Positions 29,926-41,381 of a stretch of DNA of 64,000 bases are shown piece by piece; within the stretch, counting starts at the first letter, position 1; each line of letters opens with the position of its first letter. A model generated the notes under the pieces. It saw only the letters and a program-made list of their open reading frames with translations, had not been told where the DNA came from and searched no databases. Origin of the DNA: Campylobacter concisus (lineage in GTDB: Bacteria; Campylobacterota; Campylobacteria; Campylobacterales; Campylobacteraceae); assembly GCF_001891085.1 (NCBI RefSeq), contig NZ_JXUP01000004.1:1-64000 (forward strand), read 5' to 3'. A program made the position numbers and the translations under genes.

Positions 29926-31707
29926 TTAACCTTTTAAATTTAATGCGTGATTGAACTCAGGAACGATCTTTTTAAGTGCAGGTGCGATCTCATTATCCTC
30001 AAGCTGTAAAAGCTCACTTATCTGCGAGTTTAAAAGCACTAAATCATAAGGCTCTGAATGCGTTACAAAGATCGACTCATATTTGGTTTGAACGTCATCT
30101 TTGTTGATAAGTAGCTCTTCATAAAGCTTCTCGCCAGGTCTAAGCCCTACAAATTCGATACCCAGATGCTCTTTGTTTGAAAGCAGAAGCATTTTTTTAG
30201 CAAGATCAACGATCTTAACAGGCTCGCCCATATCAAGTACGAAAAGCTCTCCACCTTTTGCGATAGAGGCTGCTTGAAGGACTAGCTGACACGCTTCAGA
30301 TGTAAGCATAAAGTATCTTGTGATCTCTGGGTGAGTGACACTTAGTGGCTTATTTGCAGCGATCTGCGCTTTAAATTTAGGTATGACAGAGCCGCTTGAG
30401 CCAAGGACGTTACCAAAGCGCACGCAAACTATCTCGCACACACCTGCTTCGTTTGAATTTAGTGCGTAAAGCTCGCAAACACGCTTAGTTGTACCCATTA
30501 TGTTTGTTGGGCGCACAGCCTTGTCTGAAGAGATCATGACAAATTTCTTAGCACCATATTTTTTAGAAAGATCGACCGCATTTTTTGTGCCAAGGATGTT
30601 GTTTTCAACTGCTGAGCGAGGATTTAGCTCGCAAAGTGGCACGTGTTTGTAGGCTGCAGCGTGGATGACGATCTCTGGTCTAAATTCTTCAAAAACCTCT
30701 TCAAAGTCTTTTAAATTTGTGATATTTACAAGCTTGCTAACAGTTCTTTTATCTTTTGTATCTTCGCCTATTTTATAAAGGTTAAACTCGCTGTGCTCGA
30801 CCATTATAAGCTCACTTACACCAAATTTTAAGCATTGCTTACAAATTTCACTTCCTATGCTACCGCCAGCTCCAGTGACAAGCACTCTTTTATCTTTTAA
30901 AAAATTTGAAATAGCCTCTGGGTTTAAATCTTTTGGCTTTCTAGCTAGCAAGTCTTCAATAGAGATATCCTTGATCGGCTCATTTTCGATAAGAGAGAAG
31001 AGCTTCATATCTCTTATGCCATATCCACTTAGCTCATCAACTAGAGCTTGAAGCTCATCTTGATCTAATGCAAGCGCGATGATAGCGGTCTTTGCGTCAT
31101 AATCTTTTATAAGACTTGGTATCTCTTTTTTATCTTGAACTAAAAATCCATCACAATAAGTGCCAACAAGATCACTCCTGCCATCTACCACACCAACTGC
31201 GTAATAATCAAGATACCCTTGTTTTAAGCCACGCAAGACGTGAAGCGCTTTTGACGTTGCGCCTATAACGATACAAGGCTCACCTTTGTGAGGTCTATTT
31301 GAAAAGTCAAGCACCATGCGTTTTGAAATTCTTAAAAGCCCAACAAGCAAGCATGAAATAAGAAGATCAATGAAAATGACGCTTCTTGGGTATGGATTTA
31401 AAAAATCTTGAATGATAAAAAATATGATCGTAAATAAAACCGCTGAGCAAACGTGAGCTAGGAAAATTTTTCTTGCTTCGTTTAATCCAAAAAATCTCCA
31501 CGGTACCTTGTAAATTTTAAACATCCACATAAAAAATAGTTTAAATACGATCAAAAATCCAGCCGTTACAAAAAGCCCTTGCACATAGATATCTGGGATG
31601 TCGGCGTTAAATCTTAAAAGATAAGCCGCATATATCGAAAAAACAAATATAAAAACATCGCCAAGAAGGAAAAATACGAGCCTTTTTAACTTCGTTGCAT
31701 GAAACAT
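29926..31707 (-). CDS. pglF: UDP-GlcNAc C4,6-dehydratase PglF
   Basis: A membrane-bound short-chain dehydrogenase/reductase (593 aa) catalysing the first step of UDP-diNAcBac synthesis. Four hydrophobic segments occupy about residues 10-125, then a CoA-binding-like Rossmann region. The catalytic domain has [20 protein letters not shown], and [19 protein letters not shown] with the T-D-K active-site variant of this dehydratase type. It is 2 bases from pglG and 1 base from pglE. Confidence 0.93.
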   Translation of the reverse strand: MFHATKLKRLVFFLLGDVFIFVFSIYAAYLLRFNADIPDIYVQGLFVTAGFLIVFKLFFMWMFKIYKVPWRFFGLNEARKIFLAHVCSAVLFTIIFFIIQDFLNPYPRSVIFIDLLISCLLVGLLRISKRMVLDFSNRPHKGEPCIVIGATSKALHVLRGLKQGYLDYYAVGVVDGRSDLVGTYCDGFLVQDKKEIPSLIKDYDAKTAIIALALDQDELQALVDELSGYGIRDMKLFSLIENEPIKDISIEDLLARKPKDLNPEAISNFLKDKRVLVTGAGGSIGSEICKQCLKFGVSELIMVEHSEFNLYKIGEDTKDKRTVSKLVNITNLKDFEEVFEEFRPEIVIHAAAYKHVPLCELNPRSAVENNILGTKNAVDLSKKYGAKKFVMISSDKAVRPTNIMGTTKRVCELYALNSNEAGVCEIVCVRFGNVLGSSGSVIPKFKAQIAANKPLSVTHPEITRYFMLTSEACQLVLQAASIAKGGELFVLDMGEPVKIVDLAKKMLLLSNKEHLGIEFVGLRPGEKLYEELLINKDDVQTKYESIFVTHSEPYDLVLLNSQISELLQLEDNEIAPALKKIVPEFNHALNLKG

Positions 31708-32835
<1,128 letters not shown>

Positions 32836-32847
32836 TTATTTTTAAAT

Positions 32848-33438
32848 TTATATCTTAGCGCGCTCGCATGCTGGCACTCCGTACGCCTTTGTGCCATCTT
32901 TTATATCTCTTACCACCACACTTCCAGCGCCGATGATGCAGTTGCTGCCGATACTTATACCTTGAATGACACTTGAGCCAATACCTATGTGCGTAAATTC
33001 GCCTACACTAACGTTTCCAGCAAGGGCTGCATTTGGGCTGATGTGAGCAAATTTACCTATGTCGCACTCATGCTCTATCACCGCGCCAGAGTTTATGATA
33101 GCGCCCTCTTTTATGCGAGCTTTTGCGTTTATCACGGCATTTGGCATGACTACTACGCCTTTTTCTATCACAGCACTTTCGCTCACAACCGCGCTTTTAT
33201 GGATCAAATTTACTATCTCAAAGCCAGCAGTCTCTACCTTTTGACTGATCTTTTGCCTAGTTTTGTTTTCGCCAATAGCTATTATGATGTCAGCTTTTTC
33301 AAGCTCTGGGCTAAATTTACGCTCACTAGCATCATCTAAAAAAACTATCTCATCATAGCCGCTATTTCTAGCGATGTCAGCAACCACAAGGCCATGCCCA
33401 CTCGCTCCGTATATGTAAATTTTCTTAGTTTTTGCCAT
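32848..33438 (-). CDS. pglD: UDP-N-acetylbacillosamine acetyltransferase PglD
   Basis: A 196-residue left-handed beta-helix N-acetyltransferase completing UDP-diNAcBac. The N-terminal UDP-sugar-binding Rossmann-like domain begins [17 protein letters not shown]. Hexapeptide repeats run from about residue 85 to the end, with the catalytic His in IEHECDIG and the closing VPACERAKI. The start at 33438 overlaps pglC by 14 bases; a longer Arg-rich extension is rejected. Confidence 0.92.
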   Translation of the reverse strand: MAKTKKIYIYGASGHGLVVADIARNSGYDEIVFLDDASERKFSPELEKADIIIAIGENKTRQKISQKVETAGFEIVNLIHKSAVVSESAVIEKGVVVMPNAVINAKARIKEGAIINSGAVIEHECDIGKFAHISPNAALAGNVSVGEFTHIGIGSSVIQGISIGSNCIIGAGSVVVRDIKDGTKAYGVPACERAKI

Positions 33439-34030
33439 TAAATTTCTCCGTCGTCGCCTGCCCCTCTTTGCTGACACCACTTCGTTTTAGCACCTTTTCG
33501 ATGGTCTGCAAAGCGATCTTTACATCAAGCATAAAGCTTAAATTTTTAGCGTAATAGACGTCATATTCAAATTTTTTCTCCCAGCTTATGGCATTTCTAC
33601 CATTTACCTGTGCTAGGCCCGTGATACCAGGGCGCACGTCGTGGCGGTGCTTTTGCGTTTCGTTGTAGATGGGTAGGTACTCGACCAAAAGCGGCCTTGG
33701 TCCGATGAAACTCATATCGCCTTTTAGCACGTTAAAGAGCTGTGGTAGCTCATCAAGGCTAAGAGAGCGGATCAGTTTGCCAAATTTACCAAGACGCTGC
33801 TCATCTGGCAAGAGATTACCATTTTCGTCACGCTCGTCACTCATCGTCTTAAATTTATAAATTTTAAAAATTTTCTCATTAAGACCTGGTCTTTCCTGAG
33901 TGAAAATGACATCACGGCTTACTTTAAAATAGATAAAGATAGCCGTTGCTATGATGATAGGCGATGTTAAAATAAGCAAAAACAAAGTTCCTAAAATATC
34001 AATCACCCTCTTTAAAAAATTTCTATACAT
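33425..34030 (-). CDS. pglC: Phosphoglycosyl transferase PglC
   Basis: A 201-residue monotopic phosphoglycosyl transferase that loads phospho-diNAcBac on undecaprenyl phosphate at the cytoplasmic face. It has one re-entrant N-terminal hydrophobic helix (about 12-35), [11 protein letters not shown], and the catalytic Asp-Glu pair in [23 protein letters not shown] (residues about 92-93 of the DE motif). It overlaps pglA by 8 bases. Confidence 0.94.
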   Translation of the reverse strand: MYRNFLKRVIDILGTLFLLILTSPIIIATAIFIYFKVSRDVIFTQERPGLNEKIFKIYKFKTMSDERDENGNLLPDEQRLGKFGKLIRSLSLDELPQLFNVLKGDMSFIGPRPLLVEYLPIYNETQKHRHDVRPGITGLAQVNGRNAISWEKKFEYDVYYAKNLSFMLDVKIALQTIEKVLKRSGVSKEGQATTEKFNGKN

Positions 34031-35138
34031 CTATAAATTTCCTATAAATTTCTATATATCTTTTTGCGATTTGCTTCTCGTCAAACTCGCTTACCGCCCA
34101 GTCCCTGCCATTTGCTCCAAGCTTAGCGCAAAGCGCTTCGTCATCAAGCAAAATTTTTATCTTTTCTGCTAGATCACTTGCGTCCTTTACCTTGCATAAA
34201 AGTCCGTTGTAGCCCTCTTTTACAGCTTCATTACAGCCTGTCACGTCACTTGCAACGACTGCTTTAGCCATGCTCATCGCCTCTAAAACCGTTCTTGGAA
34301 AGCCCTCTTTGTAGCTAGGGAGTGCTAGCAAGTAAGAAGCCTTTAAAAGCTGTGGTATATCGTTTCTAGCGCCAAGATACCGCACCTTGCCACCTTTTAA
34401 AAAGCTCTCATCTGCGGTTGATTTATTACCAGCAAAGCCCTCGCCCACAAAGACAAATTCGCAGTTTTTGTAGCCATTTAAAATTTCAGCTGCCTCGTAA
34501 AATTCACGAACGCCCTTGTGCCACATGGCTCTTGCGATCATTAAAATGACTTTTTTTTCACCCAAGTCCGCTGCCTGCGTGATAGCTGGATCAAATTTAG
34601 CAGTATCCACGCCGACACTTTTTATGCGGTAAACTTTACTTTTATCTATCAAATTACGAGAGATCATATAATCAGCATCCGAGTCGTTTACAAACACGCA
34701 AACATCGGCCTTTGCGAATGAAAATTTATAAAGGCGCTCCATGACAAAACGCACAGCCTTCGTCTTAATATCATCATCGATATAAAAGCTACCAAGGCCT
34801 TCAACTAAATTTATCACATGCTTTATACCAGCGTTTTTAGCGGCAAATGTGCCAAATACATTTGACTTATGAGCGCCAGTTTGCAGCAGGTCCAAATTTA
34901 GCTCGCCCAAAATTTGAGATAGTTTTTTTGAGTTATTTATAACAGTTAGTGGATTTAGACTGGCTTTGTCAAGCTCGTAAGTGACGGAGTGAAAGCTTTT
35001 AGCAAGCTCGTCAGTAAAGTCACCTTTTGGAGCGATAGCAAAAACTTCATGTCCCATATCTTTTAAAGCCTGCATTATTGGACGCCTAAAAAAGTGTATA
35101 CTCATGTCAGCGTGGCTTAAAAACCCTATCCTTGCCAT
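34023..35138 (-). CDS. pglA: Alpha-1,3-N-acetylgalactosaminyltransferase PglA
   Basis: A GT4, GT-B-fold glycosyltransferase (371 aa) that in C. jejuni adds the first GalNAc to undecaprenyl-linked diNAcBac. The N-terminus reads [22 protein letters not shown]. The C-terminal nucleotide-sugar site has [22 protein letters not shown], the E-x7-E region of GT4. Its position directly between pglB and pglC supports the name. Confidence 0.88.
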   Translation of the reverse strand: MARIGFLSHADMSIHFFRRPIMQALKDMGHEVFAIAPKGDFTDELAKSFHSVTYELDKASLNPLTVINNSKKLSQILGELNLDLLQTGAHKSNVFGTFAAKNAGIKHVINLVEGLGSFYIDDDIKTKAVRFVMERLYKFSFAKADVCVFVNDSDADYMISRNLIDKSKVYRIKSVGVDTAKFDPAITQAADLGEKKVILMIARAMWHKGVREFYEAAEILNGYKNCEFVFVGEGFAGNKSTADESFLKGGKVRYLGARNDIPQLLKASYLLALPSYKEGFPRTVLEAMSMAKAVVASDVTGCNEAVKEGYNGLLCKVKDASDLAEKIKILLDDEALCAKLGANGRDWAVSEFDEKQIAKRYIEIYRKFIDV

Positions 35139-35140
35139 TT

Positions 35141-37240
35141 TTACCTCTTTAGTTTATAAATTTTTGCCGCCCCATCAAGTATGACTGGCTCAAAAATTTT
35201 TGGATCGTACCTTTCAAGCACAAAAAGCTGGATGTATGCGCTATTTAAAATACTTTCATCAAGGATGATAAACCTACCATAATCTCTCATAAAAATGACA
35301 GAAATATTTGAGCTTTCGTTATTTTTATACTCTTTGACATTTAGCTTGCCAGCCTCGTTATAATCAGTCTCTATGAAAGATTTAAGAGGCAAGATGTTGC
35401 CATCATAGATTAAATTTGTGACATCGCTTGTGAGCGTAAAACCACCATTTAACCTAATGCCATTTTCATTTTGAGAGATCGCTCTTGTGACGATAAAAAG
35501 GCCGTTATTTAAATTTTTACCGCTTTTTAGATCGATCTTACTAAACTGCAAAATGGTTGGAAAAATACCAAGCATCCTATCTGGAAGATAGTAATAAATA
35601 TCCCTTGTCTTTGCTGGTAAGCTAAAATTTGCCTCTTTTATATCACTAAAAAACTGATCGATGCTTGCATTTCTCTCTTTTAAAATTTGAGCCAAATTGC
35701 CATTAAATCGCTCTTTAAAATTTCTCTCTGTGTACTCAACATCAAGCCTTGCCATATTTGCTGAGCTTATCTCATCGCTTCCAAGCGCAAAACTCACGGC
35801 AAAATTTTCACGTCCAAGGTGCTTTCCGCCGTCAATGAGCGTCTTAACATCGCTGTAATATCTGATCGGATATCCATAGTCCCACCACGCAACCACGTAG
35901 TCCTCGCGATCCGCGATGCCTTTTAGCTTATTTAAAATTTCAACCTCTTTGTGTACAAAAACCGGCTCAGCTTTGTAACCATAGATATGAATGAGTGCTG
36001 GAGTTAAGGCGAGCACGGTTACAAAGGCTCTCGCAAGATTTAGCACCGCTCCTTTTAGCTTTAAATTTGAAAGTATAAATTCCACTAAATAGCCAAAACC
36101 AAGTGCCATGATAGGCACAGCGTAAATGGTAAATCTAAGGCCACTTTTAAATGCCAAAAAGCCAAGAGCTAGCATGCCAAGCGATACGGCAAATGAGCGG
36201 TGCTTGTAGCAAAACAGAGTAACACCTGCAAGCGAGATCAAAAATGTGATGATATTTGCGCTGATCCTCTCGCAAAATAGCGTAAAATCAACGATGCTTG
36301 ACTCTTGGATGGTTTGATTGACATTAAAAAAGTGAAAGCTCATGCCGCTTAGTTCTGGACTTCCTCTGAAAACATAAAATTTAAGCTGAAAAATAATCGG
36401 ATTTAGCCCGCCACGGATGACAAAAATAACAAAGATAATTGCCAAAACGCCAAGAGCAATTTTTAAATTTATCACCTCTTTTTTAAAAAGACAAAACGCA
36501 CAAATAGCGATGATAGCGATAAATTTAAGCGTTAGATCAAGGTTTGAGATAGCAAGTAAAAGCAGCGAAATTTCAAGGTAAAAAAGTGGATTTTTCCTAT
36601 CAAAAATGAGCGTATAAAGTAAAAATAACCCAGTTAAAATGCTAATAAGCGAAAAGGCGCTTAAGTACCACCACATATAGATAAGCACGCTTAAAGGTGC
36701 TATTATCAGGCTCTTTGCATCCTTTTTCTCAAGCACTCTAACAAGCCCCCAAACGACAAAGACGCTAAGAGTGATGATGAGCATGTCGGTGTCGTAGTAA
36801 CCAGCCATCGTGCGGTTGTAGTAGCTATTTGCGATCACTGCAAGAAGTGCAGCGATGAAGCCAGCCATTTTTACTTTGTATTCATTTGCGATCAAGATAA
36901 CAGGCACAGCCACAAGCGACGAGAAAAATACGCTCATATAAATCATCGCCGTCTCAAGCTTGACGCCTAGAAATTTCACGATCCAGTAAGTAAGCGTCGA
37001 GAGCGGATAGCCGTAGTAGCTAAGGTCGTTTTCTTGGTGAAAACCAGCTAACATATCCCTTGCACCCTCGGCAAATGCGTAACCGTCGTTTGTGCTGATC
37101 ATCAGCTCGTTGTTCCAAAAAAAGACTGGATACTCACTCGCCCAAAAGACCCAGTAAAGCCTACAAACCATGCCAAAAAGGACCGCGACAAATATCATAA
37201 GGTATAAAGAGTAATTTTTAAAAAATAAATTTCTATTCAT
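35141..37240 (-). CDS. pglB: Oligosaccharyltransferase PglB (copy 1)
   Basis: A full-length STT3-family N-oligosaccharyltransferase (699 aa) with many membrane segments and a periplasmic C-terminal domain. It moves lipid-linked glycan to Asn in periplasmic proteins. Metal and catalytic residues are present: D52 in TNDGYAFAEG, D150/D152 in GYYDTDML, and E313 in NQTIQES. The sequon-binding WWDYG is at 452-456 and MxxI is in RMLGIF. R325 lies 12 residues after E313, the place of C. jejuni PglB R331, which reads the acidic -2 residue. The start overlaps pglJ by 8 bases. Confidence 0.95.
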   Translation of the reverse strand: MNRNLFFKNYSLYLMIFVAVLFGMVCRLYWVFWASEYPVFFWNNELMISTNDGYAFAEGARDMLAGFHQENDLSYYGYPLSTLTYWIVKFLGVKLETAMIYMSVFFSSLVAVPVILIANEYKVKMAGFIAALLAVIANSYYNRTMAGYYDTDMLIITLSVFVVWGLVRVLEKKDAKSLIIAPLSVLIYMWWYLSAFSLISILTGLFLLYTLIFDRKNPLFYLEISLLLLAISNLDLTLKFIAIIAICAFCLFKKEVINLKIALGVLAIIFVIFVIRGGLNPIIFQLKFYVFRGSPELSGMSFHFFNVNQTIQESSIVDFTLFCERISANIITFLISLAGVTLFCYKHRSFAVSLGMLALGFLAFKSGLRFTIYAVPIMALGFGYLVEFILSNLKLKGAVLNLARAFVTVLALTPALIHIYGYKAEPVFVHKEVEILNKLKGIADREDYVVAWWDYGYPIRYYSDVKTLIDGGKHLGRENFAVSFALGSDEISSANMARLDVEYTERNFKERFNGNLAQILKERNASIDQFFSDIKEANFSLPAKTRDIYYYLPDRMLGIFPTILQFSKIDLKSGKNLNNGLFIVTRAISQNENGIRLNGGFTLTSDVTNLIYDGNILPLKSFIETDYNEAGKLNVKEYKNNESSNISVIFMRDYGRFIILDESILNSAYIQLFVLERYDPKIFEPVILDGAAKIYKLKR

Positions 37241-38357
37241 TAGGATTTTCCAAAAAATTTATAAGCTTGCTCGCTATATTTTCACTATCAAAAAATTTAG
37301 CCCGATTATACGCAACATTTTCAAAATTTTGCCTTATTTCACGCTCGTTAAGCACCTTTATCATCGCTTCTTTCATCGCATTTTCGTCATCAACTGGCAC
37401 TAAGATGCCAAACTCGCTATCGCCCAAAAGCTCCTTTGCGCCGCTTTTGTGCTCGGTTGAGATGATTGTTTTTTCGCATGCTAGTGCTTCAAGCAAGACA
37501 TTTGAAAAGCCCTCAAAACGCGAAGCACAAAGCAAGCAAGAGGCGTTTTTTATATGTTTAAATGGATTTTTATCAGTGCCAAGAAGCTTTACTCGATCAC
37601 CCACATCAAATTTATCTATCAAATTTTGCAGCTCGTCCTTTAAAGGCCCTTTCCCTAAAATGCCAAGCGTTGCACGAGGGTCATTAATAGAAGCTATTAT
37701 TTTTATTAACATGGTTTGATTTTTACCACTATCAAGGCGGCCAATGTTTATGAAAAATGGCTTAAAGTCACTCTCAAGTGGCTCATCTTTTAGCAAATTT
37801 ATAGTTTTTAGATCAAGGGCGTTATAAAGCACCTTTGTTTTAGTATCACTCATACCAAAATTTCGCACTAGATCCTCTTTGTTACCAACTGCATTTGCAA
37901 GAATGAGATCTGCTTTTTTATAAAGATGAGTGAGTAAAAATTTATTAACCCTGCCGCTTAGATCGTCTTTATATAGGACCGATGGACAGCTTCGCTCGCT
38001 GATAACTAGCTTTTTTTTAAAGCCCAAAATTCTAGCTATTGAAGCGATATAGCATGGGCGGTTCATCAGCACAAACTGCGTGTCGATGCCTAAATTTTGA
38101 CAAAGCTTTTTATATTTAAAAGCAAGCATTGGCATCGCTAAAAAGAGCCTTGCGAGCTTCTTTAGCCCGCTCTCGTAAGGATCACTATTTTCTATAAAGT
38201 GGATTTGCACCTCGCTTGGGATCTCGTAGGCGATGACCTTACTCATTAAGATGAGATGAACTTCATAAAGTTTAACTAAAAATGGCAGTAAATTTGCCAC
38301 ATTTCGCTCAGCACCACCAGGCCCCATCGAGTATAAAAAAACGGCTAATTTTTTCAC
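37233..38357 (-). CDS. pglJ: GT4 glycosyltransferase PglJ
   Basis: A GT-B glycosyltransferase (374 aa). The opening LAVFLYSMGPGGAERNVANL, the LGIDTQFVLMNRP segment, and EGFSNVLLEALACEKTIIST followed by EHKSGAKELLGD match what I recall of C. jejuni PglJ, which adds the second GalNAc (alpha-1,4). It overlaps its neighbours by 4 bases (upstream) and 8 bases (pglB). The sugar used here is inferred from C. jejuni. Confidence 0.82.
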   Translation of the reverse strand: MKKLAVFLYSMGPGGAERNVANLLPFLVKLYEVHLILMSKVIAYEIPSEVQIHFIENSDPYESGLKKLARLFLAMPMLAFKYKKLCQNLGIDTQFVLMNRPCYIASIARILGFKKKLVISERSCPSVLYKDDLSGRVNKFLLTHLYKKADLILANAVGNKEDLVRNFGMSDTKTKVLYNALDLKTINLLKDEPLESDFKPFFINIGRLDSGKNQTMLIKIIASINDPRATLGILGKGPLKDELQNLIDKFDVGDRVKLLGTDKNPFKHIKNASCLLCASRFEGFSNVLLEALACEKTIISTEHKSGAKELLGDSEFGILVPVDDENAMKEAMIKVLNEREIRQNFENVAYNRAKFFDSENIASKLINFLENPNE

Positions 38358-39397
38358 TTGCTAACAACCTTTTTTATAAATTCTCGCCACTGCTTGATAA
38401 TATTTTCTTTGCTAAATAAATTTGCACTTTCGCTGGCATTTTTTGCTAGTTTTTGCCTTAAATTTTCATCTTTTAAAAGCATCTCAAGCTTATCTTTAAG
38501 ATCATTTGCATCGCCATTTTTAAAGATAAGCCCGTCCGTGCCGTCATTTATAAGCTCTCTTGCACCCACGGTGTCGCTACTTAGCCTAGCACAGCCAAAG
38601 GCGCCTGATTCGATTAGTACGTTTGAAAGCCCCTCGCTTCTTGAGCAAAGAGTAAAAATTTTTGCCTCACTATAAAGCTTTGTGACATCACTCATGTGAC
38701 CTAGAAATTTTACGTTAAGCCCCAAATTTGACGCCATTTGCTTCAGTTCGGCTTCCTGTCTGCCACTGCCTGCGATCTTTATCTCCCAGCCATCAAGCAA
38801 GCTCTTATCCACCTTGCTAAGCGCCTCAAAATAGAGATCATAGCCCTTTACCACCTCCAGCCTTGCCACGCTTAAGATGACGTTTTGCTTCTCATAAATT
38901 TCAGGTATGTCGATAAAAAGCGGGTTGTGGATGATCTCGCAATTTTTGGCAAATTTATAGTAGTTGAAGTCACTTTTACTTAGCACGCTTAAGCCATCTA
39001 CAAAGCGGTAGGCAAAATCACGCATAGCGCTTGCGATTTTGCTTTTTAAGTAGCTGTGTTCGTGATGTTCGGTCGCTATTAGTTTGCTATCTAGTCCAGC
39101 ATTTGCCAGCGCGCAAGCGACGTTTGTCCAGTCGATAAAGCTAATTATGAGATCAGCTTTTTGCTCTTTAAAAAGCGCTCTAAGAGCTAGGATTTTTTTA
39201 AATTTTAAAGCGAGCCTTGAGCCAGTGACGTTAAGGTTTATGATATTTATCTTTTCATTAAATTTATAAAACCCAAGGTCCTCTTCAAGAAGAGCGATAG
39301 TGATCTCATTGTCCTTGCTAAGCTCATTTGCAAGCACATTTAGCACTCGCTCAGCTCCGCCGTTTCTAAGTGCGGCGATGACAAAAAGAATTTTCAC
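38354..39397 (-). CDS. GT4 glycosyltransferase, PglH-like (copy B)
   Basis: A GT-B transferase (347 aa from the chosen start) opening KILFVIAALRNGGAERVLNVL, with a C-terminal donor site in SRSEGLSNVLIESGAFG. It resembles PglH/PglJ-type enzymes, most like PglH in the IISF-D-TN and ATEHHEHSYLK segments. I chose the GTG at 39397 because it forms a GTGA overlap with the upstream stop and has GGAGG upstream. Its sugar donor and whether it adds one or several residues cannot be read from sequence. Confidence 0.75.
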   Translation of the reverse strand: MKILFVIAALRNGGAERVLNVLANELSKDNEITIALLEEDLGFYKFNEKINIINLNVTGSRLALKFKKILALRALFKEQKADLIISFIDWTNVACALANAGLDSKLIATEHHEHSYLKSKIASAMRDFAYRFVDGLSVLSKSDFNYYKFAKNCEIIHNPLFIDIPEIYEKQNVILSVARLEVVKGYDLYFEALSKVDKSLLDGWEIKIAGSGRQEAELKQMASNLGLNVKFLGHMSDVTKLYSEAKIFTLCSRSEGLSNVLIESGAFGCARLSSDTVGARELINDGTDGLIFKNGDANDLKDKLEMLLKDENLRQKLAKNASESANLFSKENIIKQWREFIKKVVSK

Positions 39398-40452
39398 TTC
39401 ACACCTCCAAGCCTTAAAAGTTCCAGCCATTTTTTATAAATTTGCTCCACGCTAAACTCATCAAGTCTAGCCCTTGCGTTTTTAGCAAATTCGCCCATTT
39501 TTGCCTCATCTTGGAGCATTTTTGCAAGCTTTTTGCTCATCTGATCAGCGTCATTTATCTCGCAAAGCAAGCCATCAAAGCCATCTTTTATAAGCTCTTT
39601 TGCTCCGCTAGTTCTTGTCGCAACACGCACGCAGTCATAGTTTATAGCTTCTATCAAGGTGTTTCCAAGACCCTCGAAATTTGAGCAAGAGAGCAGCACT
39701 TTTGCTCTTTTATAAAGCGAGGCGATGTCGCTAACGCTGCCTAAGAATTCGACATTTGCACCCAAATTTTTGGCTAAATTTTCTAAATTTGCCCTCTCGC
39801 CGCCATCTCCAGCAACAGCGAATTTGTAGCCACTTTGTTTTAAATTTGCAGCCACTCTTACAAACATTTCACAGTTTTTTATCTTATTTAGCCTGCCAAC
39901 AAAGATGACTAAATTTTCTTTAGCAAAGCTCTCACTGCACACCTCTTCAAAGAGTGGGTTGTAAATTTTCATCACATTTTTGCAAAATTTCGAGTAATGC
40001 CCTAGATCCTCATCGCTTAAGACGCTAAGTGCGTTTGCAAATGGATAGCTTATGCGTCTTAGCACCTTAAAAATGGCTCTTTTTGGCGCAAGGTAGTTTG
40101 TGTGCTCGCTTATGATTATAGGCGTTTTTAGTCCAGCTGAGCTAAAGAGAACCAAGGTATTTACGGCATCTAAAAAGGATATCACAGCGTCAAATTTACC
40201 CTCTCGTATGAGCGCTCTTAAAGCAAGCACCTTTAAAACTCTCTTTTTTAAATTTCCAATCAAGCCAAGCTCATCAGCCCCAACGCCTAAATTTATGAGC
40301 TTCACGCCGCTTGCTAGCTCGTAAAATGGCTCGTCCTTATCAAATTTAACAAGGCTTACATCGTGATCCAAGCTAAATCTTGATGCGATCACCGCGCAAA
40401 CTCGCTCCGCACCGCCACTTCTAAGCGTTGATGTGACAAATAATATCCTCAT
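39394..40452 (-). CDS. pglH: GT4 glycosyltransferase, PglH-like (copy A)
   Basis: A GT-B transferase (352 aa) starting RILFVTSTLRSGGAERVCAV. IISEHTNYLAPK, RRISYPFANALSVLS and NFEGLGNTLIEAINYD resemble C. jejuni PglH, the enzyme that adds several GalNAc residues processively. It shares about half its recognisable blocks with copy B next door, suggesting a tandem duplication that has diverged. The symbol is a best guess between the two copies. It overlaps pglI by four bases. Confidence 0.68.
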   Translation of the reverse strand: MRILFVTSTLRSGGAERVCAVIASRFSLDHDVSLVKFDKDEPFYELASGVKLINLGVGADELGLIGNLKKRVLKVLALRALIREGKFDAVISFLDAVNTLVLFSSAGLKTPIIISEHTNYLAPKRAIFKVLRRISYPFANALSVLSDEDLGHYSKFCKNVMKIYNPLFEEVCSESFAKENLVIFVGRLNKIKNCEMFVRVAANLKQSGYKFAVAGDGGERANLENLAKNLGANVEFLGSVSDIASLYKRAKVLLSCSNFEGLGNTLIEAINYDCVRVATRTSGAKELIKDGFDGLLCEINDADQMSKKLAKMLQDEAKMGEFAKNARARLDEFSVEQIYKKWLELLRLGGVK

Positions 40453-41381
40453 ACGCCAAACCTTTGTTTTATCTTCACTCTAAGCTTTGAAAGTGCCGGC
40501 AAAATGCCACTTGGAAGTGGGCTAAGCAGTAAGAAAATAAACGCCTCTTTACTAAATTTAATGCTAAGGCTTTTAAAGATACACCTTAACATAAGGCCAT
40601 ATTCGCCTGCTATTTTGGCGTAGTAAGCGGCATTTTTATACTGTATAGCTAGAAATTTTGGCTCATTTTTTATAGCAATGTCGTAGTGCAAATTCGCTGT
40701 TTTTATGTAGGCTTTTGCTACGCTTAACGCGTGTTTGCCGGCATTTAGCGTCGCACTATCACTTCTTGCGATGCGGTAGATGTAAAGTGGCTTTTTAAGA
40801 TAAAAGACATTTTTTTCAAAAAAGCGGATATAAAGCTCATTTTCGCCGCCAAAACTGCTCTCATCAAACCTAAAGCCATCTATAAATTCACGCGAAAAAA
40901 GCTTAAAATACTCGCCATTTATCCGTCCGCAGTGATAATCAACCTTGCTCATCGCCCCACTCTTGCTATATGGGCTTCTACCAGCCATCATATCAGTCAT
41001 CACGCCATCTTTTTCGCAGATCGCATCTGCAAAAACGCACGAATACTCGCCGCTTTTTAAAATTTCATAGCACTCAGCAATCGCCTCGCTCATTAGCTCA
41101 TCGTCATCATCAAGCAAGCAGACAAACTCGCCTGTTGCGTTGTCAAAGCCGTTATTTTTGTTGCCATTTGGGCTCTTTTTGTGAGCGGTGTTTTTTACAA
41201 ATTTGATCCTTGCGTCATTAAAACTCTTGCAAATTTTACTCGCACTCTCGTCATCGCCGTCGTCGGTTACAACTATTTCTAAATTTTTATAGCTTTGAGC
41301 TAGAGCGCTTTTTATGGCCTTTTTTAAAAGCTCTGGACGCTTGTAGGTCGCGGTTACGATGCTGATTAATGGCTCGCTCAT
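40449..41381 (-). CDS. pglI: GT2 branching glycosyltransferase PglI
   Basis: A GT-A fold GT2 enzyme (310 aa). [21 protein letters not shown] is the nucleotide-binding start, VTDDGDDE and LLDDDDELM hold the metal-binding acids, and PNGNKNNGFDNATGEF plus a C-terminal CIFKSLSIK block match C. jejuni PglI, which adds the branching glucose. It lies between a PglH-like gene and the GT25 gene. The actual branch sugar here is unknown. Confidence 0.82.
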   Translation of the reverse strand: MSEPLISIVTATYKRPELLKKAIKSALAQSYKNLEIVVTDDGDDESASKICKSFNDARIKFVKNTAHKKSPNGNKNNGFDNATGEFVCLLDDDDELMSEAIAECYEILKSGEYSCVFADAICEKDGVMTDMMAGRSPYSKSGAMSKVDYHCGRINGEYFKLFSREFIDGFRFDESSFGGENELYIRFFEKNVFYLKKPLYIYRIARSDSATLNAGKHALSVAKAYIKTANLHYDIAIKNEPKFLAIQYKNAAYYAKIAGEYGLMLRCIFKSLSIKFSKEAFIFLLLSPLPSGILPALSKLRVKIKQRFGV